This document shows positions 1 to 6,549 of a DNA stretch of 16,297 nucleotides, piece after piece; position 1 is the first letter of the stretch, and the number at the start of each line of letters is the position of its first letter. The notes below the pieces were generated by a model that saw nothing but the letters and a program-made list of their open reading frames with translations, was not told the DNA's origin and searched no databases. This stretch comes from CAZFYZ01 sp964523735 (GTDB taxonomy: Bacteria > Armatimonadota > UBA5829), in contig CAZFYZ010000084.1 of assembly GCA_964523735.1 (NCBI GenBank), positions 1 to 16,297 on the forward strand, read 5' to 3'. The translations under genes were made by a program, and so were the position numbers.

Positions 1-504
1 CTCCTTCAGCAGCTCGTTACGCTGCTCAAGCACCCGCCTGAATCTGCCAAGAGAGTATACATACTGCGGGCTGGTCTGCGATATCTCTAGGTTAAGGAAC
101 CTCCTTCTCAGAGAGGGCTCCCCCCTCACCATATCGATATCCAGACTGCTGAACACGACGGCGTTGAGCTGTCCTACCAGATCGCCTATTTTTGGATGCT
201 TTACCTTGTCTATCTTAACGGACTTCTTCTCCGTCTTGGAGATCACGATCTCAACCGAGACTTCGTTCCTGGCCGATCTGTCTACATCCGCGCAAGCTCG
301 GGCAAAGCTGGTTCCTATCCTGATCGTATCCGCATCTCGGTTCGTCCTGTGCGACTTGCTCGTCGCCAGCATGTATACAGCCTCAATCACAGCGCTCTTG
401 CCCTGCGCGTTAGGCCCAATAAGCACGTTTACCCCATCGGACGGATGGAGTTCCAGGCTTTCATAATTCCGGAAGTCTGTCAGGCTGAGAGTATCTATCC
501 TCAT
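1..504 (-). CDS. recF: DNA replication and repair protein RecF, N-terminal part (gene runs off the left edge)
   Basis: RecF is an SMC-like ATPase that binds gapped DNA and helps load RecA with RecO and RecR. Read from an ATG at 504, the frame stays open to position 1 and gives 168 residues, a little under half of a usual RecF of about 360. It starts MRIDTLSLTDFRNYESLEL, the typical RecF opening. The Walker A motif GPNAQGKS is at residues 30-37. The RecF stretch VRGEPSLRRRFLNLEISQ is near 126-143, followed by YSLGRFRRVLEQRNELLKE at the window edge. The Walker B and signature motifs lie outside the window. No good ribosome binding site precedes the ATG, but a TATAAT lies at 516-521, so the message may have almost no leader. 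It lies downstream of dnaA in the same direction, as in many origin regions, but dnaN is not between them. Confidence 0.95.
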   Translation of the reverse strand, partial: MRIDTLSLTDFRNYESLELHPSDGVNVLIGPNAQGKSAVIEAVYMLATSKSHRTNRDADTIRIGTSFARACADVDRSARNEVSVEIVISKTEKKSVKIDKVKHPKIGDLVGQLNAVVFSSLDIDMVRGEPSLRRRFLNLEISQTSPQYVYSLGRFRRVLEQRNELLKE

Positions 505-840
505 GAGAACACTTTATTATATAGGATATGGTAATAGTAGTTGTAGGGGCTGTGGATTCTGTGGAATAAGGGGATTCCCCCGCAGGGCTTGAGATCAGAC
601 TCAGGTGTTAATAACGGCTGAAGTGGGTACACACTTAGCTTGGTAGCATCAACAGCAGACCCTTCTTATCTACAGGCGCGCTATCCACAGTCCGCGTCCA
701 CCGCTATTGCACAGCTTTCTCCAATGCCCCATCCACAGCTTATCACGACCTGGGACAGTGGCTTTCCAGTCTTTGCGGGCAAGGGGTCCGGCGTAGGTGA
801 GCGGATCGGGTCGAGGTCAGGACGCGGAGAGGGATATAAG
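505..840. other. oriC: Probable chromosomal replication origin (oriC) between recF and dnaA
   Basis: This 336-bp gap has no convincing gene. It holds an AT-rich stretch at 510-540 that could serve as the unwinding element. Several sites resemble the DnaA box TTATCCACA: TTATCTACA at 666-674 and CTATCCACA at 681-689 (one mismatch each, plus strand), CCATCCACA at 729-737 (two mismatches), and three opposite-strand sites with two mismatches each: TGTGGATTC at 551-559, TGTGGAATA at 560-568 (directly abutting the previous site) and TGTTAATAA at 606-614. The position next to dnaA is the commonest place for oriC. No perfect consensus box is present, so the call rests on clustering and location. A GC-skew switch or plasmid replication assay would decide it. 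Confidence 0.6.
516..521 (-). promoter_or_regulatory. Candidate -10 element for recF inside the AT-rich stretch
   Basis: The minus strand reads TATAAT here, 11 nt before the recF ATG, so a transcript starting about 7 nt downstream would have a leader of only a few bases. The hexamer 17 nt upstream (ACAACT) is a poor -35. The AT-rich DNA could instead be the origin unwinding element. Confidence 0.3.
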
Positions 841-2226
841 CTAGCCCGCGTTGCGAAGGCGGCGGGCAAGCTCTTCCACAACCGCAGCGAACGCGCGATC
901 AGTGGCCAGTTTTGCCGCCACGCACTTGCACGCATGAAGAACGGTCGTGTGGTCTCTTCCACCGAACGACTTTCCGATCGCTGGCAGTGAGTAGTCAGTC
1001 AACTGCCGCAGGAGATACATCGCCACCTGCCGCGCGATCACTAGATCCTTGCTCCGGCAGGCGCTCTTCATATCAGCAAGCTCGATGCTGAACCGCTTGG
1101 CGACCTCGGCCTGAACTTTGTTCGGGTCGATGACGGGGTCAGATTCTTTGGTGAAGTACTCGCCAAGCACTTCCTCTGCCAGCGTGGGCGTGACGGAAGT
1201 CCGCATCAGGGAGGAATAAGCATGGAGCTTGATGAGCGCCCCCTCGATCTGGCGTATGTTCGTGGTGATGAGCTTAGCGATGTAGAGTATCACCTCATTG
1301 GGCAGCGCCATGTTCTCGCAATCAGCCTTGCTCTGGATTATGGCCATGCGCGTTTCCAGGTCCGGCGCGGCGATGTCGGCCACGAGTCCGCACTCAAAAC
1401 GCGAGAGAAGTCTTCGGTCCAGCTCAAGCTCTTTCGGCGCACGATCGCTGGTCAGCACGATCTGCTTGCCCATATCGTAGATCGCGTTGTAGGTGTGGAA
1501 GAACTCTTCCTCGGTGCGTTCCTTGCCCGCCAGAAACTGGATATCGTCCACCAGCCACACATCCACATTGCGGTACTTCCGCCTGAACTCGGCGGTTCGA
1601 TGCTCGCGCAGGGAAGTGATGTAGTGATAGGTGAACGTCTCGCCGGAGACATATATGACGCGCTTGCCTGTGTGATTCTCGAGCACGTAATGCCCGATCG
1701 CCTGCATCAGATGGGTTTTGCCAAGCCCCGCACCGCCGTAGACAAACAGAGGATTATAGGTCTTACCGGGGGTTTCCGCCACCGACATCGCGCAGGCATG
1801 CGCAAGCCTGTTATTCGTGCCGACTACAAAGTTGTCGAAGATGTAGCGGCTATTCAGTGGCTGCGAGATCGGCTCCTCGTCGGCCTTTGTCTCTCGAGGC
1901 TTCTTGGGGAGCTTCTCGGTCATCAGGACCGGCTCGCTCTCTTCCACAAGCTCGATTCTGACCGTCACCGGCACGCCAAGCCGGAGCTCCAGAGTTTCGT
2001 TGATGGTTGAGAGGCAGTTCGCCTCAACCCAGTGCTTGCCGAACTTGCTCGGGGTGCCGATGCGGACGATTCCGTCCTCCAGAGCGAGCGGCCGCAGGTT
2101 GCGGATCCAGCTCTCGAGTGAGGGCTTGTTGACCTGATCGGCCAGGCTCTGGAGCACGTAATCCCACGCGCTCTCGAGTGCCCGATAGGCATCATCCTGT
2201 CCTAGCTGTAACTGCCCGTCAGACAA
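841..2226 (-). CDS. dnaA: Chromosomal replication initiator protein DnaA
   Basis: DnaA binds oriC, oligomerises with ATP and opens the duplex; it is also a transcription factor. The 461-residue product has all four domains. Domain I is at about 15-85 (ALESAWDYVLQSLADQ...) and a variable linker at 95-125. The AAA+ domain from about 126 has Walker A GGAGLGKT at 164-171, Walker B VWLVDDIQF around 223-231 and sensor-2 RQIEGALIKL at 325-334. Domain IV carries the DNA-binding signature GGRDHTTVLHAC at 422-433. Length is normal. The start is a TTG at 2226 with GGTGGA at 2232-2237, five bases upstream; no ATG fits better before domain I. A strong promoter lies 45 bp upstream, and the presumed oriC lies past the stop codon. 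The long open frames on the opposite strand are shadows. Confidence 0.97.
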   Translation of the reverse strand: MSDGQLQLGQDDAYRALESAWDYVLQSLADQVNKPSLESWIRNLRPLALEDGIVRIGTPSKFGKHWVEANCLSTINETLELRLGVPVTVRIELVEESEPVLMTEKLPKKPRETKADEEPISQPLNSRYIFDNFVVGTNNRLAHACAMSVAETPGKTYNPLFVYGGAGLGKTHLMQAIGHYVLENHTGKRVIYVSGETFTYHYITSLREHRTAEFRRKYRNVDVWLVDDIQFLAGKERTEEEFFHTYNAIYDMGKQIVLTSDRAPKELELDRRLLSRFECGLVADIAAPDLETRMAIIQSKADCENMALPNEVILYIAKLITTNIRQIEGALIKLHAYSSLMRTSVTPTLAEEVLGEYFTKESDPVIDPNKVQAEVAKRFSIELADMKSACRSKDLVIARQVAMYLLRQLTDYSLPAIGKSFGGRDHTTVLHACKCVAAKLATDRAFAAVVEELARRLRNAG

Positions 2227-2270
2227 ACCGATCCACCGTCCGAGGTATTGAGAAACTGAGGTAGGTGAAG

Positions 2271-2299
2271 ATTATAACACCTGACCGGTAGCCCATCAA
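2271..2299 (-). promoter_or_regulatory. Extended -10 sigma-70-type promoter of dnaA
   Basis: Reading the minus strand, TTGATG (2299-2294) is followed by a 17-nt spacer and a perfect TATAAT (2276-2271), preceded by TGT so that the extended -10 form TGnTATAAT is met. Transcription would start near 2264, giving a leader of about 38 nt to the TTG start. Short inverted arms GACCGG (2283-2288) and CCGGTC (2303-2308) bracket the -35 and could be an operator. No DnaA box was seen in the promoter itself. Confidence 0.75.
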
Positions 2300-2348
2300 C
2301 ACCCGGTCAAGAGGGGTGTCCAATAATTACCCAGCATTTTTGCCGGCC

Positions 2349-3773
2349 CTAATCCAGTGTTAGCTGCAGCCCCTCCGCCACAGGGCAGGCGGGCCTATTC
2401 CTGAACAACCGGCGCTGAGCATCGTCGGTTAGGCCGCTGACAGTGAGTACAGAACCGGAGGATGCCCCTGAGACGGTCAGCCTCACGATATTCCCGTCCA
2501 CCCGCGCGAAATCAACTCGGCCAGGGCTCAACGAATAACTGGAGATGTTGGATGCCGCCGCCGCGTCCAGCCTCTTGCTGAACACCAGCGTGATCGTGTC
2601 TTGCTCGAACGTCCACTTGACTAGTTCCGGCGCGACGGTGTAGCTGGAGTCCCCCAGCTGATACTCATAACACAAGAGCAAGCCGAACCCCGCCTTCTTT
2701 GCCGCGTCCTGCGCATCGGTTATCCACTGTGCGGTCCGGCGGCAGCCTTCCGCGGACCCAATGTCCGACTCGAGCACGATGGGCAGCGATGGCGCCGCCT
2801 CATGTATGGCGTCGAACAGAGGCTTGTAGCGCCCCGGGTAATCAGACGGTAGCTCCGGCTTGCTCCAGTCCGGCTGCGCGGTCCGAATGACGTGCGAGTC
2901 CGGCTTCACCCGTCGCACTATCGCGGCCGCATCGACTCCCTGCCACTCGCGGAGCTTGGCGAGCGGCTCGGGCGCGTCCAGCCCCGGGCACCAGGTAGCC
3001 ACCTTCACGTTCGGAAACTTCTCCCTGATCCCGCCTTTGCCGTTGACGATCTCGTCCAGCCAGTCGACAACCGTCGAGACCCTGAAGCCCACCCACTTCT
3101 CATAGAGCGCGGTGTCCGTCTTCCAGAAATGCGCCGTGTCCTTGTCTTCGAAACCGGGCAGACCCGCAGTCTCGGTCGACCCCCAGCGGAAGAATGCCGC
3201 CGCGCATGCATCGCACAGGCAGCCGTAGTCCCGGCTCTCCGGACCGGCATAGGCGGGGAAAGCGCACTCGGTGAGGTCGATGCCGGTGAACTGGTTGGCG
3301 GTCAGCGCCTCGACGATCTGCTTCTTCTTCCACTCGCGGTAGGCGGGGTTATTTGGACAGAGGTAGGTGAACGTGTTGCCCGGCATTGCGGCTTGGACCG
3401 CCGAACTGCCGGAAGCGGGCTGGTCAGCCTGCATACGCCGGGGGTCGCCCTGAGGCAGTCGAAGAACCATTCGCCACGCCTCCCAGCCTTCGGGCAGTCC
3501 GGCGGTCGTCGTGGTCCCGTTCAGGCTGCTCACGAGCCAGACCTTGATGCCGGCATCGCGAAAGCCCTTGACAAGCGCGGGGTCCAAAGCGGATTCGACA
3601 GAGGCACACAGATGGACCTCGTCATACTCATTCGCCTTGATCTCTTCGACAATACTCTCAGCCGAGCGATCATGGTAATAGGCGAACCTGGGGTCCACCA
3701 TTACTGCCCCGCCCCCAAAGCAGGCGGCATGGCAGCAAGCCATCAGCACCAAAACTACCAGTGCCTTCGCCAT
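2349..3773 (-). CDS. Secreted TIM-barrel-like glycoside-hydrolase-type protein of unknown substrate
   Basis: The exact family is not recognised. From the ATG at 3773 the product has 474 residues: a short export signal (MAKALVVLVLMACCHAAC) with a weak LMAC lipobox-like site at 10-13, then a region of alternating strands and helices that looks like a TIM barrel. Candidate acidic residues sit at barrel-strand-like ends: GIDLTECAF (164-172) and VLESDIG (333-339). A CLCDAC motif (185-190) followed by aromatic residues resembles the cysteine cluster of GH42-like and related predicted glycosidases. The last ~85 residues (388-474) look like an Ig-like beta domain (VFSKRLDAAAASNISSYSL...VSGLTD). The upstream ATG at 3812 would place 13 polar residues before the signal, and a GGGGA precedes the chosen start. 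It is divergent from the PEP-CTERM gene. Role is inferred as periplasmic or surface polysaccharide handling. Confidence 0.7.
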   Translation of the reverse strand: MAKALVVLVLMACCHAACFGGGAVMVDPRFAYYHDRSAESIVEEIKANEYDEVHLCASVESALDPALVKGFRDAGIKVWLVSSLNGTTTTAGLPEGWEAWRMVLRLPQGDPRRMQADQPASGSSAVQAAMPGNTFTYLCPNNPAYREWKKKQIVEALTANQFTGIDLTECAFPAYAGPESRDYGCLCDACAAAFFRWGSTETAGLPGFEDKDTAHFWKTDTALYEKWVGFRVSTVVDWLDEIVNGKGGIREKFPNVKVATWCPGLDAPEPLAKLREWQGVDAAAIVRRVKPDSHVIRTAQPDWSKPELPSDYPGRYKPLFDAIHEAAPSLPIVLESDIGSAEGCRRTAQWITDAQDAAKKAGFGLLLCYEYQLGDSSYTVAPELVKWTFEQDTITLVFSKRLDAAAASNISSYSLSPGRVDFARVDGNIVRLTVSGASSGSVLTVSGLTDDAQRRLFRNRPACPVAEGLQLTLD

Positions 3774-3791
3774 AAGTGTTTCCCCGAAGCG

Positions 3792-3800
3792 AGTATACCA
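3792..3800 (-). promoter_or_regulatory. Candidate extended -10 promoter of the TIM-barrel gene
   Basis: The minus strand reads TGGTATACT, an extended -10 (TGn then TATACT), 18 nt before the ATG at 3773. The -35 region is poor (GCGCTC), which extended -10 promoters tolerate. The leader would be only about a dozen bases and includes the GGGGA ribosome binding site. Confidence 0.45.
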
Positions 3801-3901
3801 CAAATCCCGCACGCGAGCGCGTCGAAGGACACCAAAGAGGATAGAAACAAATCTGCTGGACGATCATGGGAGATATTGTCGCAGCCAACGAGAATTGGCC
3901 C

Positions 3902-3930
3902 TTGACAAGGCCGAGATTGGGGGATACACT
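3902..3930 (+). promoter_or_regulatory. Sigma-70-type promoter of the PEP-CTERM gene
   Basis: A perfect TTGACA (3902-3907), a 17-nt spacer and TACACT (3925-3930) form a near-consensus promoter on the plus strand. Transcription would begin near 3937, leaving a leader of about 165 nt before the start codon at 4103. Confidence 0.75.
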
Positions 3931-3936
3931 GCACTA

Positions 3937-4102
3937 TGGGTGAGGTTTGTCCCGGACTTCTGCCGGGGCAATTCTCAGCTGCGATGCCGGAGGATCTGCC
4001 ATTCCTGAGACAGACCTGACTGGCAATACCTAGTTGTGCGCAGGACCCTCGAACACCTGACCTATGGCCGGACGTCCTGGATCCTGTGGGAAGGAGGAAA
4101 GG
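3937..4102 (+). promoter_or_regulatory. Long structured 5' leader of the PEP-CTERM gene
   Basis: The leader holds a 9-bp hairpin with one G-U pair (TTGTCCCGG 3947-3955, CCGGGGCAA 3963-3971) and a longer-range pairing TCTCAG (3973-3978) with CTGAGA (4005-4010). No T-run follows the first hairpin, so it is not a classical terminator. No known riboswitch signature was recognised; in particular the conserved GEMM c-di-GMP core was looked for by eye and not seen. The leader ends in a near-perfect ribosome binding site AAGGAGG at 4091-4097. Confidence 0.4.
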
Positions 4103-4900
4103 ATGAGACTATCAACACTAGTGTCGGTAGTGCTGGTGCTGTGCCTGGTGATCGCCTCAGGATCTGCAATGGCTGGCAATGCCTATGGCACGTACAAGCA
4201 CAATACCGATACAACCGGCACGGATCCGATCGCAGACAGCTGGACCTGCGATACGAACTACGATTCGACCAACGGAGTCGCCACAGTCGAGTTCACCATA
4301 GACAACATGGCTGAGCTCTTGGCCACCCCGGGGCTCTTCACCGCCAGTTGGAGCAACATTGTCATCGACGCGGAGCAGGAGATCGTGATCGACAGCCTTG
4401 TGATGGGCCTTGATGGCGATCCCGCTATCAACCTGAATTTCGCCGTCTCCGGCGGAATCAGTGGTGCAACGTTCCACATACTGTCGGCCGCTCTTGCTTT
4501 TCCCACGCTGACGGATTCCGTGGGCATAGCTAGTGGTGGTGTAACAGTCACCGACTACTTGCTCACGAGAGATGGCGCAACAGCCACCGGCTTGTTCGGC
4601 GGGAAGTTCTATGAGGCCAGGTACAACACCTCCAGCATTTACGGTGATCTGGCAAGCGGCCCGGTTGTCATTCCTGCTGGCGGCGGCACTCAGACCGCTT
4701 CAGAGGACGGTCCGTTACTGAACCTCGGAAATGTATCAAGCATGCAGTCCGAGTTCTTCTTCAGCGTTACAGCCAAAGACCAGGTAAGCGGAACCAGCAG
4801 CTACGCCATAGCTGGAACGGAGGTTCCGGAGCCTGCCAGCATGTTGGCAGTGGTCACAGGGCTAGTAGGCCTGATGGGGGTTATTCGCAAGCGGAAGTAG
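4103..4900 (+). CDS. PEP-CTERM sorting-domain surface protein
   Basis: PEP-CTERM proteins are exported and processed at the membrane by an exosortase, then released or displayed in the envelope or matrix. The 265-residue product has an N-terminal signal peptide (MRLSTLVSVVLVLCLVIASGSAMA, cut after about residue 24). Its body is rich in Thr, Ser, Gly and Asp with beta-strand character and has no family I recognise. The C-terminal signal is complete: VPEPAS at 241-246, a hydrophobic span at 247-260 and the basic tail RKRK at 262-265. The start at 4103 is chosen because AAGGAGG lies five bases upstream; an in-frame ATG at 4064 would put 13 charged residues before the signal. It is a single-gene transcript with its own promoter and terminator. 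No exosortase gene is in the window. Confidence 0.9.
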   Translation: MRLSTLVSVVLVLCLVIASGSAMAGNAYGTYKHNTDTTGTDPIADSWTCDTNYDSTNGVATVEFTIDNMAELLATPGLFTASWSNIVIDAEQEIVIDSLVMGLDGDPAINLNFAVSGGISGATFHILSAALAFPTLTDSVGIASGGVTVTDYLLTRDGATATGLFGGKFYEARYNTSSIYGDLASGPVVIPAGGGTQTASEDGPLLNLGNVSSMQSEFFFSVTAKDQVSGTSSYAIAGTEVPEPASMLAVVTGLVGLMGVIRKRK

Positions 4901-4930
4901 TTGCCGTCCAGCGACATATTGACTATGCAG

Positions 4931-4966
4931 GCGCCTCCGCGAACTACTTAGCGGAGGCGCATTTTT
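4931..4966 (+). terminator. Rho-independent terminator of the PEP-CTERM gene
   Basis: A perfect 10-bp stem (GCGCCTCCGC 4931-4940, GCGGAGGCGC 4951-4960) with a 10-nt loop is followed by ATTTTT. It lies 30 bp past the stop codon. The following 4967-5109 shows no gene or clear signal. Confidence 0.93.
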
Positions 4967-5109
4967 GTCTTCTGGGGAGCTCTGCCCTGACCAGTCCCCG
5001 GCACACCGCAATGCACAAGTCTTGTAATGACTGCGAGGGAAGGCCGGCAGGGAGCTTCAGAAGTAGGGGCCGACAGCCCTCCAGAGGCGGCAGCGAACAA
5101 TGGCCAGGC

Positions 5110-6297
5110 TCAGGAGTCCTGCTGCCCGTTCGCTGACTGTGTTGCTCCTGAAAGCAGCCTCCTAAGCCAGAACGGTGTGATGAGGGTGGTCACAAAGACT
5201 ACGAAGACGAGTCCGCCGTAGAGGTCTGCGGGCAAGATTGCTTCCCTCAGACCTATACTTGCGAATATGAGCCCCACTTCGCCGCGAGGTACCATCCCGA
5301 CACCGACTGCCAGCTTGGAGACGTTCCTGGCGACCACTCCGAGTCCCGCCAGTAGCTTGCCGCCGATCGCGAGGACCAACAGGACCAGCGTTATGAGCAA
5401 TGCGCCTCTGTGAGTCGGGTCGGCAGGGTTCATGTCCTTCAGGTTGACCTGCAGTCCCACCAGAACAAAGAAGACAGGGACGAAGATGTCCGTCAAAGGC
5501 TTGATCTGTTTCTGAATCCTCACGCGGTCATCGGTGGTTGCCAGTACGAGCCCTGCGGCGAACGCGCCAATGATCTCAGCCAGCCCCATCTCCTCCGCTC
5601 CGTAGGCAAGCACAAGGCAGAAGAGAAACGCCAGTGAGACGAGCACGCCTCGTGTCTTGAGCCTCTGGGCAACGGAGATGAGTTTCGGCGCGAAGCGGAT
5701 ACCGACCCAGATCGCGACCACGAGAAAGATGAGTGCAAGCGAGACGTCTCTGAGCAATGCGTAGGCATTGGCCTGGCCGCTGGAGGTTATCTGCAGGACT
5801 AACGACAGCAGCAGGAGGCCGAGGATATCGTCTATAACGGCTGCCCCAAGGATAATGTTGGCCTCCTTTGAGGCCATCCTGCCGATGTCCATCAGAACTC
5901 TGGTGGTGATGCCGATGCTTGTGGCTGTGAGGGTTGCGCCGAGGAAGAGTGCTATGCGGTGGTCCCCGCGAAATGCGTAAACCGCGGCGAAGCCCGTAGC
6001 CAAAGGCAGCACGACACCCAGGATCGCGACCAGCGCTGCGGAACGGCCGACTTTGGCGAACTCGTCCAACTCGCTCTCGAGGCCTACTTCGAAGAGAAGA
6101 AGCACGATGCCGATAGCTCCGACAAAGACTATTGCGGGATCAAGTGCGGCACCACGAAGAGCGGTCGTGCCGAGAACGACGCCGGCGAGCAGTTCGCCCA
6201 AGACTGCAGGCTGTTTGAAGTACTCGGCGATCTCGCCGCCTATTTTGGCCGCGGCAATGATCAGTATCAGGTATAGCAGCGTGTGCGTCGTTTCCAC
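5110..6297 (-). CDS. Cation/proton antiporter of the CPA2 family (NapA/Kef type, membrane domain only)
   Basis: The product exchanges protons for Na+ or K+ across the inner membrane. It has 395 residues with about 12 hydrophobic segments covering nearly the whole length. Conserved CPA2 features: a paired aspartate in GAAVIDDILGLLLL (D156, D157), a lysine in the late helix IGGKLLAGLG (K314), and GMVPRGEVGLIFASIGL (334-350). A DD pair plus that lysine is characteristic of electrogenic NapA-like Na+/H+ exchange rather than ND-type electroneutral members. No C-terminal RCK/TrkA-N nucleotide-binding domain is present, unlike KefB/KefC, so ligand gating of that kind is absent. The GTG at 6297 is preferred (AAGGGA about eight bases upstream, and the product then starts just before helix 1). 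An ATG at 6438 would add 47 Arg/Pro-rich residues unlike the family and translated from the hairpin DNA upstream. The ion specificity is inferred. Confidence 0.9.
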   Translation of the reverse strand: METTHTLLYLILIIAAAKIGGEIAEYFKQPAVLGELLAGVVLGTTALRGAALDPAIVFVGAIGIVLLLFEVGLESELDEFAKVGRSAALVAILGVVLPLATGFAAVYAFRGDHRIALFLGATLTATSIGITTRVLMDIGRMASKEANIILGAAVIDDILGLLLLSLVLQITSSGQANAYALLRDVSLALIFLVVAIWVGIRFAPKLISVAQRLKTRGVLVSLAFLFCLVLAYGAEEMGLAEIIGAFAAGLVLATTDDRVRIQKQIKPLTDIFVPVFFVLVGLQVNLKDMNPADPTHRGALLITLVLLVLAIGGKLLAGLGVVARNVSKLAVGVGMVPRGEVGLIFASIGLREAILPADLYGGLVFVVFVTTLITPFWLRRLLSGATQSANGQQDS

Positions 6298-6348
6298 GGA
6301 TAGTCCCTTCGCTGAACGTGGCGTAGGTTCCTTGTTCGGTACGTGCCG

Positions 6349-6376
6349 ACGCCCGGGGCAGTTCCGCCCCGGGCGT
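6349..6376. repeat. Perfect 11-bp GC-rich hairpin between the sigma and antiporter genes
   Basis: ACGCCCGGGGC (6349-6359) and GCCCCGGGCGT (6366-6376) form a perfect stem with a 6-nt loop, 52 bp upstream of the antiporter start. No T-run follows on the minus strand. On the plus strand a pyrimidine-rich tract with TTTT follows after some 15 nt. It could stop or slow transcription between the sigma gene and the antiporter, but does not meet the classical terminator pattern. Confidence 0.5.
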
Positions 6377-6446
6377 CTCTCTGTCTCCCCTTTTCTCACC
6401 CCTGCAGGGCCGCGGCTTTGCCGCCAAGCCCGGTGCAAGACTCAGA

Positions 6447-6508
6447 TCTCGGGACAGGGTGTCGCGAGACAACGAAAGCTCAAGTTTCGGGACAAGGTGT
6501 CCCGAAAC
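6447..6508. repeat. Two tandem copies of a 23-25 bp palindrome
   Basis: Copy 1 (6447-6469) has arms TCTCGGGACA and TGTCGCGAGA around GGG, with one mismatch. Copy 2 (6484-6508) is perfect, GTTTCGGGACA and TGTCCCGAAAC around AGG. The copies share the core CGGGACA-RGG-TGTC, sit 38 bp apart, and each is followed by ACAAC. They lie 40-100 bp past the sigma gene stop. No T-run follows, so they look like a dispersed REP-type repeat rather than terminators. Confidence 0.65.
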
Positions 6509-6549
6509 AACCTTTGGATCGGGGTCCTTCTCCTGTTTATGTCCTCTGT

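Noticed and set aside
505..840. Small coding frames in the recF-dnaA gap
   Set aside because: The frames have no ribosome binding site or family resemblance, and the DnaA-box-like sites and AT-rich tract explain the region better.
1222..2010. A 262-codon open frame on the plus strand antisense to dnaA
   Set aside because: dnaA is certain in this stretch; the antisense protein has no recognisable motif and arises from high-GC codon bias.
2892..3905. A 337-codon plus-strand open frame opposite the TIM-barrel gene
   Set aside because: The minus-strand product has a signal peptide, ribosome binding site and promoter, while this frame is rich in Arg/His and shows no domain.
3937..4102. A GEMM c-di-GMP riboswitch in the PEP-CTERM leader
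   Set aside because: Its conserved core was not found by eye; a covariance-model search would be needed to exclude it fully.
6349..6376. A classical rho-independent terminator for the sigma gene
   Set aside because: The stem is strong but no T-run follows on the minus strand.
6298..6438. Longer antiporter N-terminus from 6438
   Set aside because: The added 47 residues are Arg/Pro-rich and coded by the hairpin region; the GTG at 6297 fits the first membrane helix.
6447..6508. A minimal CRISPR array
   Set aside because: Only two palindromic units with a short 13-15 nt interval, no spacers of regular length and no cas genes.
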